Shown here: one piece after another, positions 1 through 7,956 of the stretch | How the letters are laid out: each line of letters begins with the position of its first letter | Position numbering within the stretch: position 1 is the stretch's first letter | NCBI GenBank assembly: GCA_041395245.1 | Contig: JAWLAY010000004.1 | Coordinates: 248,001-312,000 of the forward strand | DNA: 64,000 nt | Direction of reading: 5' to 3' | DNA from: Aquimonas sp041395245 | Lineage (GTDB): Bacteria; Pseudomonadota; Gammaproteobacteria; Xanthomonadales; Xanthomonadaceae | The notes under the pieces: model-generated | Databases searched by the model: none | What the model was told of the DNA's origin: nothing | Seen by the model: the letters and a program-made list of their open reading frames with translations, nothing else | Program-made: the position numbers and the translations under genes

Positions 1-566
1 ACCACCCAGATCATCAAACCACTGACGACCGCCAAGGCCACAACGGTCAGCAGGATCGGGTAGGTCAATGCCAATAACACCCGTCGCGACAGCGCATCGC
101 GTTGCTCGGCATGTTCCGCCAACCGCTGCAGAACGCTGTCCAGCTTGCCCGCCGATTCACCTGCCGCCACCGACGCGCGGTACAGGGCCGGAAACGAATC
201 CGGAAACTCCGCCATTGCGGTCGCCAGCGGCACACCCTCGATCACGCGCGCCCGCAAGGCCATGACCTGATTGCGCAGGCGGCCCTCGCTGCCTTCCGCG
301 AGGGCCGCCAAGGCCTCGTCGATGGGCAGCCCGGAAACCACCAGCGTCGCTAACTGCCGCATCAACAGCGCCAGTTGCGCCGGTTTCAGACGCGCCCGAC
401 CAAGCCAACCACCGCGCGCCAGACGCTCGCTGGCGGGTTCCACACGCAAGGGCTGCAAGCCACGCTCGCGCAACATCGCACGCGCCGCACGCGGCGTATC
501 CGCTTGCAGCACGCCCCCTTGCTGACGCCCTTGGGCATCGAGTGCTTGATATTCGAAAGCAGGCAT
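1..566 (-). CDS. gspF: Type II secretion inner-membrane platform protein GspF, 5' part (runs off the left edge)
   Basis: Reading leftwards from an ATG at 566, the frame stays open to the window edge (about 188 residues of an expected ~400). It begins MPAFEYQALDAQGRQQGG, the typical GspF/PilC amino end. The first T2SF domain follows, with LMRQLATLVVSGLPIDEAL and the family motif ALYRASVAAGESAGKL, and then the first hydrophobic segment (YPILLTVVALAVVSGLMIW). GspF is the polytopic platform protein that contacts the ATPase GspE and the pseudopilus assembly machinery. No gspE lies immediately upstream; gspC, gspD and gspE sit 54 kb away on the other strand. Other gsp genes may follow beyond the left edge, but that cannot be seen here. 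Confidence 0.93.
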   Translation of the reverse strand, partial: MPAFEYQALDAQGRQQGGVLQADTPRAARAMLRERGLQPLRVEPASERLARGGWLGRARLKPAQLALLMRQLATLVVSGLPIDEALAALAEGSEGRLRNQVMALRARVIEGVPLATAMAEFPDSFPALYRASVAAGESAGKLDSVLQRLAEHAEQRDALSRRVLLALTYPILLTVVALAVVSGLMIWV

Positions 567-630
567 GGACGAAGTGTAGCGGTGCGCCACCGTCACCGGG
601 GATCATCCCGGTGCATTCAGACCAGGACCC

Positions 631-1377
631 TCAGCCGGGACGGCCGACCTTGAGCGTCAGAGGCCAGACGACCTCACGAACCTGCGAGGCATTGCCCCAG
701 GCACGCGCCATGTCAGGCTGGATGGCGTCGACCGCGTCGATGCCCTTCTCGCGGAGATGACGCTGACTTGCCGACCAGCTGCGCAGATAGTCGAGATATT
801 GATCGAGCGTCCACTGCTGCCGCAGCGTGAAGTCCGGTGCCGCTATCGCCCTGAACGGAAATGCCAGATCGGCGTAAGCGTTTTCGATGTGCTTACGTTC
901 CACCGGCCAGAACGGCGCGAGCAACCCCCGGTAAAGGCGATCAAACACCACATCGATGGTTGGCTCGACACGCGAGATGCCGTAACACCACGCCGCGATG
1001 ACGCCATCGTGGCGCAGCACGCCACGCGCAATTGCGTAGAAGGCATCAAGGTCAAACCAGTGCAGCGCCTGCGCGACCGTAATGAGGTCGACACTGTGCA
1101 GCGACAGCGTCGGCAACTCGGCGGGCTCGACCCGATAGTCGATGGCGCGATGCCGCTCCGCTTGTCCCACCTGCGCCGCGCTGGCATCCGTGGCAATCAC
1201 GCGTTCGAAATGATCGGTCAAGGCCAACGCGGCCTGACCATTGCCGCATCCGACATCCCAAGCCAGCTCGCGCTCACCGGGCAGACTCGCCAGCCAGGCA
1301 AACAGCTCAGGCGGATAGTCAGGACGCGCTTGCGCGTACTGCACCGCATGACCGGAGAAGTGATCCTGGAAGCTCAT
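631..1377 (-). CDS. Class I SAM-dependent methyltransferase
   Basis: The 248-residue protein begins MSFQDHFSGHAVQYAQARPDYP, a start typical of small UbiE/Tam-like methyltransferases. The SAM-binding motif I is AWDVGCGNGQAALAL (residues ~39-53), followed by an acidic motif II (VIATDASAAQV) and a post-I segment VDLITVAQALHWFD, in which the HWFD signature is common in this subfamily. The substrate cannot be told from sequence. The stop lies 64 bp upstream of gspF on the same strand, so co-transcription with gspF is possible. The fold assignment is secure; a physiological role is not. Confidence 0.85.
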   Translation of the reverse strand: MSFQDHFSGHAVQYAQARPDYPPELFAWLASLPGERELAWDVGCGNGQAALALTDHFERVIATDASAAQVGQAERHRAIDYRVEPAELPTLSLHSVDLITVAQALHWFDLDAFYAIARGVLRHDGVIAAWCYGISRVEPTIDVVFDRLYRGLLAPFWPVERKHIENAYADLAFPFRAIAAPDFTLRQQWTLDQYLDYLRSWSASQRHLREKGIDAVDAIQPDMARAWGNASQVREVVWPLTLKVGRPG

Positions 1378-1468
1378 GCCCGGAGTGTACAGTCAAGCGA
1401 ACGACCGCGTCGCGCGTTGTGCTTACGGCACACTGCCACCCCATCCGCCCGGACAAAGGACACACGCC

Positions 1469-1939
1469 ATGCCTCAACCACCCGACGCCATCCACACCCG
1501 TGCAGCGACTCTGGACGACCTCGACTTCCTCGTGCAGTGCAATCAGCAGATGGCGCAGGAGACCGAACACCTGGCGCTTGATCGCACTCGACTGCAAGCC
1601 GGTATCCACGCGGTGCTCAGCGATCCGTCTCGCGGCTTCTATCGAATTGCCGAATACCAAAATGAACGCGCTGGCTGCCTGATGATCACCTACGAATGGA
1701 GCGACTGGCGCAACGCCTGGTGGTGGTGGATTCAGAGCGTGTATGTGACGCCGCCGCAACGTCGAACCGGCGTCTTCAGCACGCTCTACCGGCACGTCCT
1801 GCACGACGCCCAACAACGATCCGATGTCTGCGGATTGCGCCTTTACGTCGAGCGCGACAACCAGCACGCCCAAGCAACCTATGCGCGACTCGGCATGGTC
1901 GAAAGCCACTACCGGATGTTCGAACAGGCGCTGACCTGA
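1469..1939 (+). CDS. GNAT-family N-acetyltransferase
   Basis: A 156-residue acetyltransferase. The ATG at 1469 is chosen because AAAGGA lies eight bases upstream and because homologous-looking sequence starts there (IHTRAATLDDLDFLV). An in-frame ATG at 1376 would only add unlikely residues. The central segment WWWWIQSVYVTPPQRRTGVFSTLYRHV matches GNAT motif A, where an R/Q-x-x-G/A loop binds the acetyl-CoA pyrophosphate, and GLRLYVERDNQHAQATYARLGM matches motif B. The acceptor substrate is unknown. It is transcribed divergently from the methyltransferase and converges on the next gene. Confidence 0.85.
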   Translation: MPQPPDAIHTRAATLDDLDFLVQCNQQMAQETEHLALDRTRLQAGIHAVLSDPSRGFYRIAEYQNERAGCLMITYEWSDWRNAWWWWIQSVYVTPPQRRTGVFSTLYRHVLHDAQQRSDVCGLRLYVERDNQHAQATYARLGMVESHYRMFEQALT

Positions 1940-1964
1940 GCCGGACACCACAACGACACCCAAA

Positions 1965-1979
1965 GGCGGCAAGGCCGCC
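1965..1979. terminator. Short GC hairpin between convergent genes
   Basis: GGCGGC and GCCGCC pair around a three-base AAG loop, between the GNAT stop (1939) and the stop of the convergent gene (1988). There is no clear T-run on either strand, so termination activity is only a possibility. Confidence 0.3.
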
Positions 1980-1987
1980 GTCGCCGC

Positions 1988-2884
1988 TCAGTGCCGCCGC
2001 GCGGCCTGCAGCACATCCACCTCGTCACGCAAGCTCAATGTGCGCACCGGAATGGCGTGCGCACCCAGCACCGCCTCCCATTGCCGCAAGCGCCGCTGCA
2101 ACGCCTGATAGTGGCGCTCGCTGGCCCGATCCGGCTGCGGCTGCGCCGCCTTCCACCAGGGATACTCACGCAGTGCCAGTACCGCCTGACCTTCGCTGTA
2201 GAGCGCAATGGGCTCGTCAGCGTCTTCGAACACTTCGTCCGACTCCGGTGCCAACAAAGCCGCCTCGATGATCTGCCAGAGTCCTGCCAGCCCGCCATGC
2301 TGGTACTGCATCGCCGTCATCGCGCAAAGGTCGTGCACGCTCACATAGCGCGCATGCTCCAGCGGCAACGCAAATGCCGCCTGCGCCGCCAGCGCGGTTT
2401 CGGCGGACGCCATGCCCTGCTCCATCAAAACCGATTCCATCTGCCGCCCTACCCGACTCGCCAGTGCCTCGTCACCCGCCAGAACAAAGGGCAGCAATCG
2501 CATCGGCCCGCCCTGCAATGCCACTTCCGGTTGCAAACCGGGGCTCGGCATCTTGCCTTCATGCGCAAAGAACGAAGCCATGCGCGGCCCTTCCCTGCCC
2601 GGCGCCGCCTGCAACAGCTCACCCAGTGCCGCATGCACCGGCCAACCGGGTCGCAACAGCTCCGCACTGTCGAAGGTCGCCAGCGCCACACCCAGATCCA
2701 TCGACGCCACGTCCGGCAACAAGCGCAAAAGATCGCGACTGACTCCCTCCATCAGCGCCACGCCTTCCTCCCGCGCCAGCACCGGACGACCCGCCGGAAA
2801 CGTCACGACATCGCCCGCCTCGCCATCCGGAGACGCCGAAACCTCCAACGCCAGCGCGCCAAAACACAGAACCGAAGCCGTCAT
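1988..2884 (-). CDS. Conserved-looking protein of unknown function, possibly exported
   Basis: I do not recognise this 298-residue protein. The ATG at 2884 is preferred over a longer upstream start because GGAG lies eight bases before it, and the protein then starts MTASVLCFGALALEVSASPDGE, a weak hydrophobic segment that could be a signal peptide or buried strand. The rest is Ala/Leu-rich and probably alpha-helical, with an acidic stretch near residues 220-235 (ESDEVFEDADEP) and a C-terminal Arg-rich helix (YQALQRRLRQWEAVLG). No catalytic motif is visible. It stands alone, convergent with the GNAT gene. Confidence 0.6.
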   Translation of the reverse strand: MTASVLCFGALALEVSASPDGEAGDVVTFPAGRPVLAREEGVALMEGVSRDLLRLLPDVASMDLGVALATFDSAELLRPGWPVHAALGELLQAAPGREGPRMASFFAHEGKMPSPGLQPEVALQGGPMRLLPFVLAGDEALASRVGRQMESVLMEQGMASAETALAAQAAFALPLEHARYVSVHDLCAMTAMQYQHGGLAGLWQIIEAALLAPESDEVFEDADEPIALYSEGQAVLALREYPWWKAAQPQPDRASERHYQALQRRLRQWEAVLGAHAIPVRTLSLRDEVDVLQAARRH

Positions 2885-3036
2885 CGCCACCACTCCAACC
2901 GGACAGGTCTCCAGTTTAACGAGGTGACCGCATGCCGCGCCGAACCATCGAAGTACCTCCACCGTAACGCGAGCAAAGCGGAGCGGCAGATTGGTATTCG
3001 GTAGGCCTGCGGGTCACCGAAATCCCGCCGAAGCGG

Positions 3037-3660
3037 TCAATCCGCCTTACCTCGCTCGTACGCATGGATGCAGTCGATAACTACGGAAACTGGAACTGAC
3101 AGCATCCTTGTTGCGTAGTAGTTCGGGGGCCATTCCAAGTCGCCCCGCCGAAAGGGAACTGCGTTTGAGTCGATATTACCAACGTCGCATCCAATGCTGC
3201 CGAACTCGCTTTCTGTCAGCATGACGACGGAACCCGAACCAAGCGTCGAAAGCGCAACTGGAAGCATGACAACACCATTCAAATATACCGAATAGTAAAC
3301 AGAATCATCACCGCACTCTCTGCCGCGTGCGGAGTGAGAAACCGCGATCAGCATTTTAGCGCCCAGAGTTAATTGTTCCATCGTGCAAATGCTAATACCT
3401 CGTCGCTCACCACCGATCTCCTCAATTACATATATATATTGATCGTCAACCTTCGAGCGAGACCCACTGACAACTTCACCAATGAACCAATACTCGGATG
3501 ACGCAAAATACTGTGCGACATTTGGAGTCTGAATAACAGTTGCCGGAACATCCTTTGCTAAAATAACCGCCACGCAAACAAGCAAGGCCAGAAAACTTCC
3601 TTTGGCAATCATAAGAACCCCCATTTTCGTGCTAGTCCGCTGATGCGCCAAATCATTCAC
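3037..3660 (-). CDS. AT-rich exported protein of unknown function, overlapping an RHS-type remnant
   Basis: The reading frame (207 residues from a GTG at 3660; internal ATGs at 3624 and 3612) carries a signal-peptide-like segment, MIAKGSFLALLVCVAVILA, then a soluble domain with several Cys (ICTMEQ, GRECGDD, SIGCDVG, VIDCIHAY) that may form disulfides in the periplasm. Base composition is visibly more AT-rich than the surroundings (for example atatatatat near 3430), which suggests acquisition from elsewhere. The GTG overlaps the TGA of the upstream RHS-like remnant (3657-3659), as in translationally coupled toxin/immunity or toxin/accessory pairs. I cannot name a family. An immunity or accessory role is inference from position only. 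Confidence 0.6.
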   Translation of the reverse strand: MNDLAHQRTSTKMGVLMIAKGSFLALLVCVAVILAKDVPATVIQTPNVAQYFASSEYWFIGEVVSGSRSKVDDQYIYVIEEIGGERRGISICTMEQLTLGAKMLIAVSHSARGRECGDDSVYYSVYLNGVVMLPVALSTLGSGSVVMLTESEFGSIGCDVGNIDSNAVPFRRGDLEWPPNYYATRMLSVPVSVVIDCIHAYERGKAD

Positions 3661-3940
3661 TCCCCCCCCAAAGCCGCCCTAAACGCCGCCGCCGCCAAAC
3701 CATTGGCAAACTAGCCTCCCGTCACTGCCGAGATACTACCGCCAACCAGAGCTTGGGCGACGATTCGGCCGCAGGGGAGCTGACGCGGGCGTTGATCGAG
3801 GGTCCGGCCAGCGTGCCGAGTCCGGCGCTGACAATACGGCGGCCGAATTTGCCGACTTGGCTCACCGATACCACACCACCGACAAAGGCGTTGCCGACGA
3901 CATGTTGCTGGCATCGCAAGGCGTGGAATGTGCTCGATGG
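3657..3940 (-). pseudogene. Decayed 3' end of an RHS-repeat / polymorphic-toxin type gene
   Basis: On the minus strand one frame gives NAFVGGVVSVSQVGKFG and LGTLAGPSINARVSSPAA. The frame then shifts near 3775 to RIVAQALVGGSISAVTGG, an in-frame TAG follows at 3711-3713, and the same frame continues FANGLAAAAFRAALGGE to a TGA at 3657-3659. Joined, this is the repetitive VGGxxSxxxGGKFxxG...GGxxSxVTGGKFANG tail typical of RHS-family proteins, with the expected K replaced by a stop. At least one frameshift plus one nonsense mutation show it is broken. Upstream of about 3940 I cannot follow the frame, so most of the parent gene is gone. Confidence 0.7.
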
Positions 3941-4169
3941 CAGGCGCTCCGTTCTGATGAACCCGGCACACGAGTGGTTTCACACTCTGGACGTCTGGAA
4001 GTGGCATCCGCGCGAGAGTTTGTAATAAGGTCCGTCCACGGGCGTGGTATCGCGCTCTGACCTTCAGGGGGTGGGTCTGCTGCGGGGGCTGTTCGATCAG
4101 TTCTGGTCCACGTGGCGATGCGCTCCGTTCGCTGCCCGTATGGGTGGCCTCTTTTCCGGATCTTCGCTC

Positions 4170-7100
4170 ATGTCGATTTCGCTACCCCGCCGTCTGCGCC
4201 GAAACGCGCTCAGCCTTGCCCTGCTGACCTGCATTCAACCGGGTCTGTTGCTTGCGCAGCAGGATGTCGCGCCACAACCGCTGACTCCGGATGCCTTGGA
4301 TGCCCTGCATGATCCGAACCTGTTGCTGACCCGCGCCGGGGCCTTCGATCCGCGTCTGCAGCAACTGGACGCGCGCGCAGTGGGGCTAAGCGCACAGCGC
4401 AGCGGTCGTTACGCCATCGTCCAGTTCGACCAGAGTTTCGTCGATTCCGGCCAAGACATGGCGGCATGGTTGCGCAAGCAGGGGCTGGAGGTGATCGAGC
4501 ACCTGCCGCAACGCGGCTGGCAGGTTCGATTGAACGGTGCCTCGTTGGGCAAACTCGCGCAATCGCCGGGCATCCGCTATGCCGGTGGCACGCCTGCCAT
4601 TCTTCGCCTCGATCCCTCGCTGTGGCCAACCGAACGTAGCGCCACGCTGCAACGCGCCGATGTAGACCATGAGCTGCGGGTTTTTGCCTACGCCGGTTAC
4701 TCGACTGAAGCCCTGGCGCGCCTGGTCCGCAAATACGCGCCGAACGCGCGAGTCTTGCTGCAGACCGACGACGCCGTGTTGCCATTCGTCGATCTGCGCT
4801 TGTCGAATACCGCCTCGCAAGAACTGGATGCCTTGCTGCAGGCGGAGGATGTCCGTTGGATCGCGCCGCGCTTGCGTGATGCGTTGGCCAACAACAATGC
4901 CGTTGGTCCCATGCAGAACAACACGGCGTCGACCAATCCCACCGGCAACGGCGCTTGGACACCGATTTTCAATCGTGGACTGACCGGTTCCGGTCAGGTG
5001 GTATCGATTTCCGATTCGGGGCTCGACCGCAACGAGGATTGGTTCGTTGACATCGACTTTGGCGCTGGCGTCCAGCGCTTCATCACACCGGCGGAAACGA
5101 CCGTGCCTCCGGCGCTCGGAACAACGCATCCCAATGCCAAGGTCTACGCCTACTGGGTGCAACCGGGTGCAACCGGGTATGACAACAATCAGACCTGCCC
5201 CGGCGGCAATCCAACTGGCTTTCATGGTACTCACGTCAACGGCACCGTCGCCGGTGATCGACTGAGCACCACTACGCCCAGCATCGCTGCACGCGATAGC
5301 GGCGACGGCATGGCACCGGGCGCGCAGATTCTGTTTCAGGATGTCGGCAACGACACCAGCGGCTGCCTGTCGATCACCAACTTCGCGGCCACGTTGAAAC
5401 AGGCACAAGACGCCGGGGCCGGTCTGCACAGTGCGTCGTGGGGCAACAGCTCTGCCGGCGCCTACGGTGGCAATGATGCGGCAGCAGACAGCACCAGCCG
5501 CATCGAACGTGACCTGGTCGCGATCATTGCTGCAGGCAACGCGGGACCGTCGACTGGCAGCGTCGGCTCACCCGGTGTCGGAAAGAATGTCATCACCGTT
5601 GGCGCGCTGGGTAACGGCAACTCGACCACGATCGCCAGCTTCTCCAGTCGCGGCCCGACCGACGACAACCGCATCAAGCCAGACATCGTTGCACCGGGCT
5701 CAAGCACCGTCTCGGCAGCTGGCGATACGGCGAATGGTGACACGGTGGAAAGTGGCACGACTTCCAGCAAGTCCGGTACATCCATGGCCACTCCGACCAT
5801 CTCTGGTGCGGCCACCCTGGCACGCCAGTATTTGATGGACGGTTTCTATCCGCGCGGCGAAGTGACGCCGGAAGACGCCTATCGCCCCAGTGGCATGGCG
5901 ATGAAAGCGCTGTTGTTGAACAGTACCGCGGTCATCGGCAGCACCTGGCCGGGCAACACCTTCGGTTGGGGACGTCTCTGGCTGGAACACAGTCTGTACT
6001 TCAACAGCGACATTGGCGCCGGTGCCGACGCGCGACGTCTGCGCATCTGGGAACGCACCGACGATACCGGGCTTGCCACGGGTGAGACGCACGAGTACGT
6101 GATCAACAATGTCGGCGCCGGGCAGGAGTTCCGCGCCACCCTGACCTGGTTCGATGTGGCGGGCGGTCTGGGCTCGGCGATCAACCTCGTCAACAACCTC
6201 GATCTCGAAGTGATCGGTCCCGGCGGGACCTATCTGGGCAATGTGACCAGCAGTGCGGTCTCCGTCACGGGCGGTAGCGCGGACACCCGCAACACGGTGG
6301 AACAGGTGCGCTTCACCGCGCCGACTGCTGGCAGCTACACCCTGCGGGTGAAAGGCACGGCGGTACCCGGCGACGGTAGTCTGGGCAGCACGCGGCAAGG
6401 CTACGGACTGGTCGCCTCCGGTGCCTTCGCACTGCCTGACGCAGCGCCCTTGGCGGCGCCCGCCAGCCTGAGTATCCCTGTCAACGGAGCGGCTGGCGTG
6501 CAAGTCCAAGGCGGCAGCGTGCCGGGCGCGAGCGGCTATCAGCTCTATCGCGCCGATGGCTTTTGCGTGGACGTCTCTCCGGAAGATTTCCGGCTGGCTC
6601 AACATGGCGCGAGCAATACCCTGACCGACGATCTGACCATCGGTGGATTCCCTTACGCCTATCGGATGCGCGCGGTGGGCGGTGACATCGAAGGATCGGC
6701 ATCGGCATGCATCGATACCGTGTCCAGCGACAGTTGCGAGCTGCCTCCGCAACTGGCCGCATCACCCGGTACGGCGGACGCCAGCCATGTCACCTGCCGG
6801 GTGGCACTGGATTGGGATGACTCGACCTCGCGTTGCCCGTCGGCGTCCGGCGTGACCTACCGCGTGGAACGCGCCAGCGTGCCCACCATGACCGGTGCCG
6901 CCGAGATCGCTACCGGCCTCGGCAGTTCAGCGCTCAATGACGATTTGGTGGCGCAGGATCAGGCGTACTTCTATCGACTCTCCACCGAAGATTCGCTCGG
7001 CAACGCGATTGTCGACACCCGCATCATTGCGGCCACGCCGTCGGGCCCGCAGGGTCCGTCTGCGGCGGACTTCCTTGACGACGTCGACAACCGCTCCTAC

Positions 7101-7673
7101 GCCAACCTGCAGGCTCCCTGGCAGTATTCGACCGTCGCCAGCGCAGGCTCCTTCAGCTATCACAACGCGCCGGACGGTGCCAATTACGCCTCCAACACCT
7201 GTGCCTACCTGACTCTGCCCGCGATGACCCTGGGCGATGCCGGTGTGCTCAGCTTCAAAGCCCGCTACAACCTCGAAGAGGAATGGGACGGTGTGGTGCT
7301 GGAGATTTCCACCGACGGTGGCGCCAGCTGGTCGACACTCAACCCCGATGGCGGATATCCCAGCAGTTTTGCCCAGACCACCAATCCGCCGGTCAATGCC
7401 TGCGGCTACCTGGAAACGCAACCTGCCTTCAGTGGCAGCAGCGGTGGCCAGTTCATCAGTTACACCGCCAATCTGGCGGCCTATGCTGGCGACACCGTGC
7501 AACTGCGCTGGGCCTTCTCGTCGGATCCGGGCTCCGAAGAAGCGGGCTTCTATCTCGACGAGGTACGTATCCAGAGCACCTTCAACGTGATGTTCAAGAG
7601 CGGCTTCGAGGACGGCGAGCTTCCGGGCAGCGGCGGCACGGAAGGTGTGCCTGCCTGTGTGGTCGCGCCCTGA
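4170..7673 (+). CDS. Secreted subtilisin-like serine protease (peptidase S8) with C-terminal accessory domains
   Basis: An 1167-residue protein from the ATG at 4170, which gives a good signal peptide (MSISLPRRLRRNALSLALL...LLLAQ); longer starts to 4044 add non-signal sequence. The catalytic triad is visible as Asp282 in VSISDSGLD, His355 in FHGTHVNG and Ser538 in SGTSMATP. A pro-region of roughly 250 residues precedes the catalytic domain. After it come a beta-rich pre-protease-like domain (~residues 620-760), fibronectin-III-like modules and a jelly-roll-like region. The protein ends with FNVMFKSGFEDGE plus a Gly-rich tail, resembling a short C-terminal motif seen on many secreted proteins of this bacterial group. 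It is probably a T2SS substrate; the genes gspCDE are in the same window. It stands alone and is followed by a strong hairpin. Confidence 0.93.
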   Translation: MSISLPRRLRRNALSLALLTCIQPGLLLAQQDVAPQPLTPDALDALHDPNLLLTRAGAFDPRLQQLDARAVGLSAQRSGRYAIVQFDQSFVDSGQDMAAWLRKQGLEVIEHLPQRGWQVRLNGASLGKLAQSPGIRYAGGTPAILRLDPSLWPTERSATLQRADVDHELRVFAYAGYSTEALARLVRKYAPNARVLLQTDDAVLPFVDLRLSNTASQELDALLQAEDVRWIAPRLRDALANNNAVGPMQNNTASTNPTGNGAWTPIFNRGLTGSGQVVSISDSGLDRNEDWFVDIDFGAGVQRFITPAETTVPPALGTTHPNAKVYAYWVQPGATGYDNNQTCPGGNPTGFHGTHVNGTVAGDRLSTTTPSIAARDSGDGMAPGAQILFQDVGNDTSGCLSITNFAATLKQAQDAGAGLHSASWGNSSAGAYGGNDAAADSTSRIERDLVAIIAAGNAGPSTGSVGSPGVGKNVITVGALGNGNSTTIASFSSRGPTDDNRIKPDIVAPGSSTVSAAGDTANGDTVESGTTSSKSGTSMATPTISGAATLARQYLMDGFYPRGEVTPEDAYRPSGMAMKALLLNSTAVIGSTWPGNTFGWGRLWLEHSLYFNSDIGAGADARRLRIWERTDDTGLATGETHEYVINNVGAGQEFRATLTWFDVAGGLGSAINLVNNLDLEVIGPGGTYLGNVTSSAVSVTGGSADTRNTVEQVRFTAPTAGSYTLRVKGTAVPGDGSLGSTRQGYGLVASGAFALPDAAPLAAPASLSIPVNGAAGVQVQGGSVPGASGYQLYRADGFCVDVSPEDFRLAQHGASNTLTDDLTIGGFPYAYRMRAVGGDIEGSASACIDTVSSDSCELPPQLAASPGTADASHVTCRVALDWDDSTSRCPSASGVTYRVERASVPTMTGAAEIATGLGSSALNDDLVAQDQAYFYRLSTEDSLGNAIVDTRIIAATPSGPQGPSAADFLDDVDNRSYANLQAPWQYSTVASAGSFSYHNAPDGANYASNTCAYLTLPAMTLGDAGVLSFKARYNLEEEWDGVVLEISTDGGASWSTLNPDGGYPSSFAQTTNPPVNACGYLETQPAFSGSSGGQFISYTANLAAYAGDTVQLRWAFSSDPGSEEAGFYLDEVRIQSTFNVMFKSGFEDGELPGSGGTEGVPACVVAP

Positions 7674-7719
7674 TTAAACCGGACCCAGCGCATCGGGGAT
7701 GAAGCGATAGCACTTGTTT

Positions 7720-7750
7720 GATGGCGCGCCAGCCAGTTTGGCGCGCCATC
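7720..7750 (+). terminator. Strong hairpin downstream of the subtilase gene
   Basis: GATGGCGCGCCA and TGGCGCGCCATC form a perfect 12-bp stem with a seven-base loop, 46 bp after the protease stop. There is no T-run, but its position fits a terminator. The remaining sequence up to 7956 shows no gene. Confidence 0.55.
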
Positions 7751-7956
7751 TCGTGAAGACAACCGTGGCGGTACTCATTCATCCGCCGAACCGGGTCGCC
7801 CCCTGCAGCATGACCATCGGGATGCGATCCCCGGTTCATCTCCAATCCGCCACATGCAGTCGTCGACACGCGGTGACGGAGACGCCGATCTAATGCAAAC
7901 TCGTTCCGCAATGTCGTATTGCAGACGTTTTCGACAACGAACTCGGAGCAAGTGTC

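Noticed and set aside
1991..3004. 337-residue plus-strand open frame opposite the unknown gene at 1988-2884
   Set aside because: Arg/His/Gln-rich shadow of the minus-strand gene; no start site and no recognisable fold.
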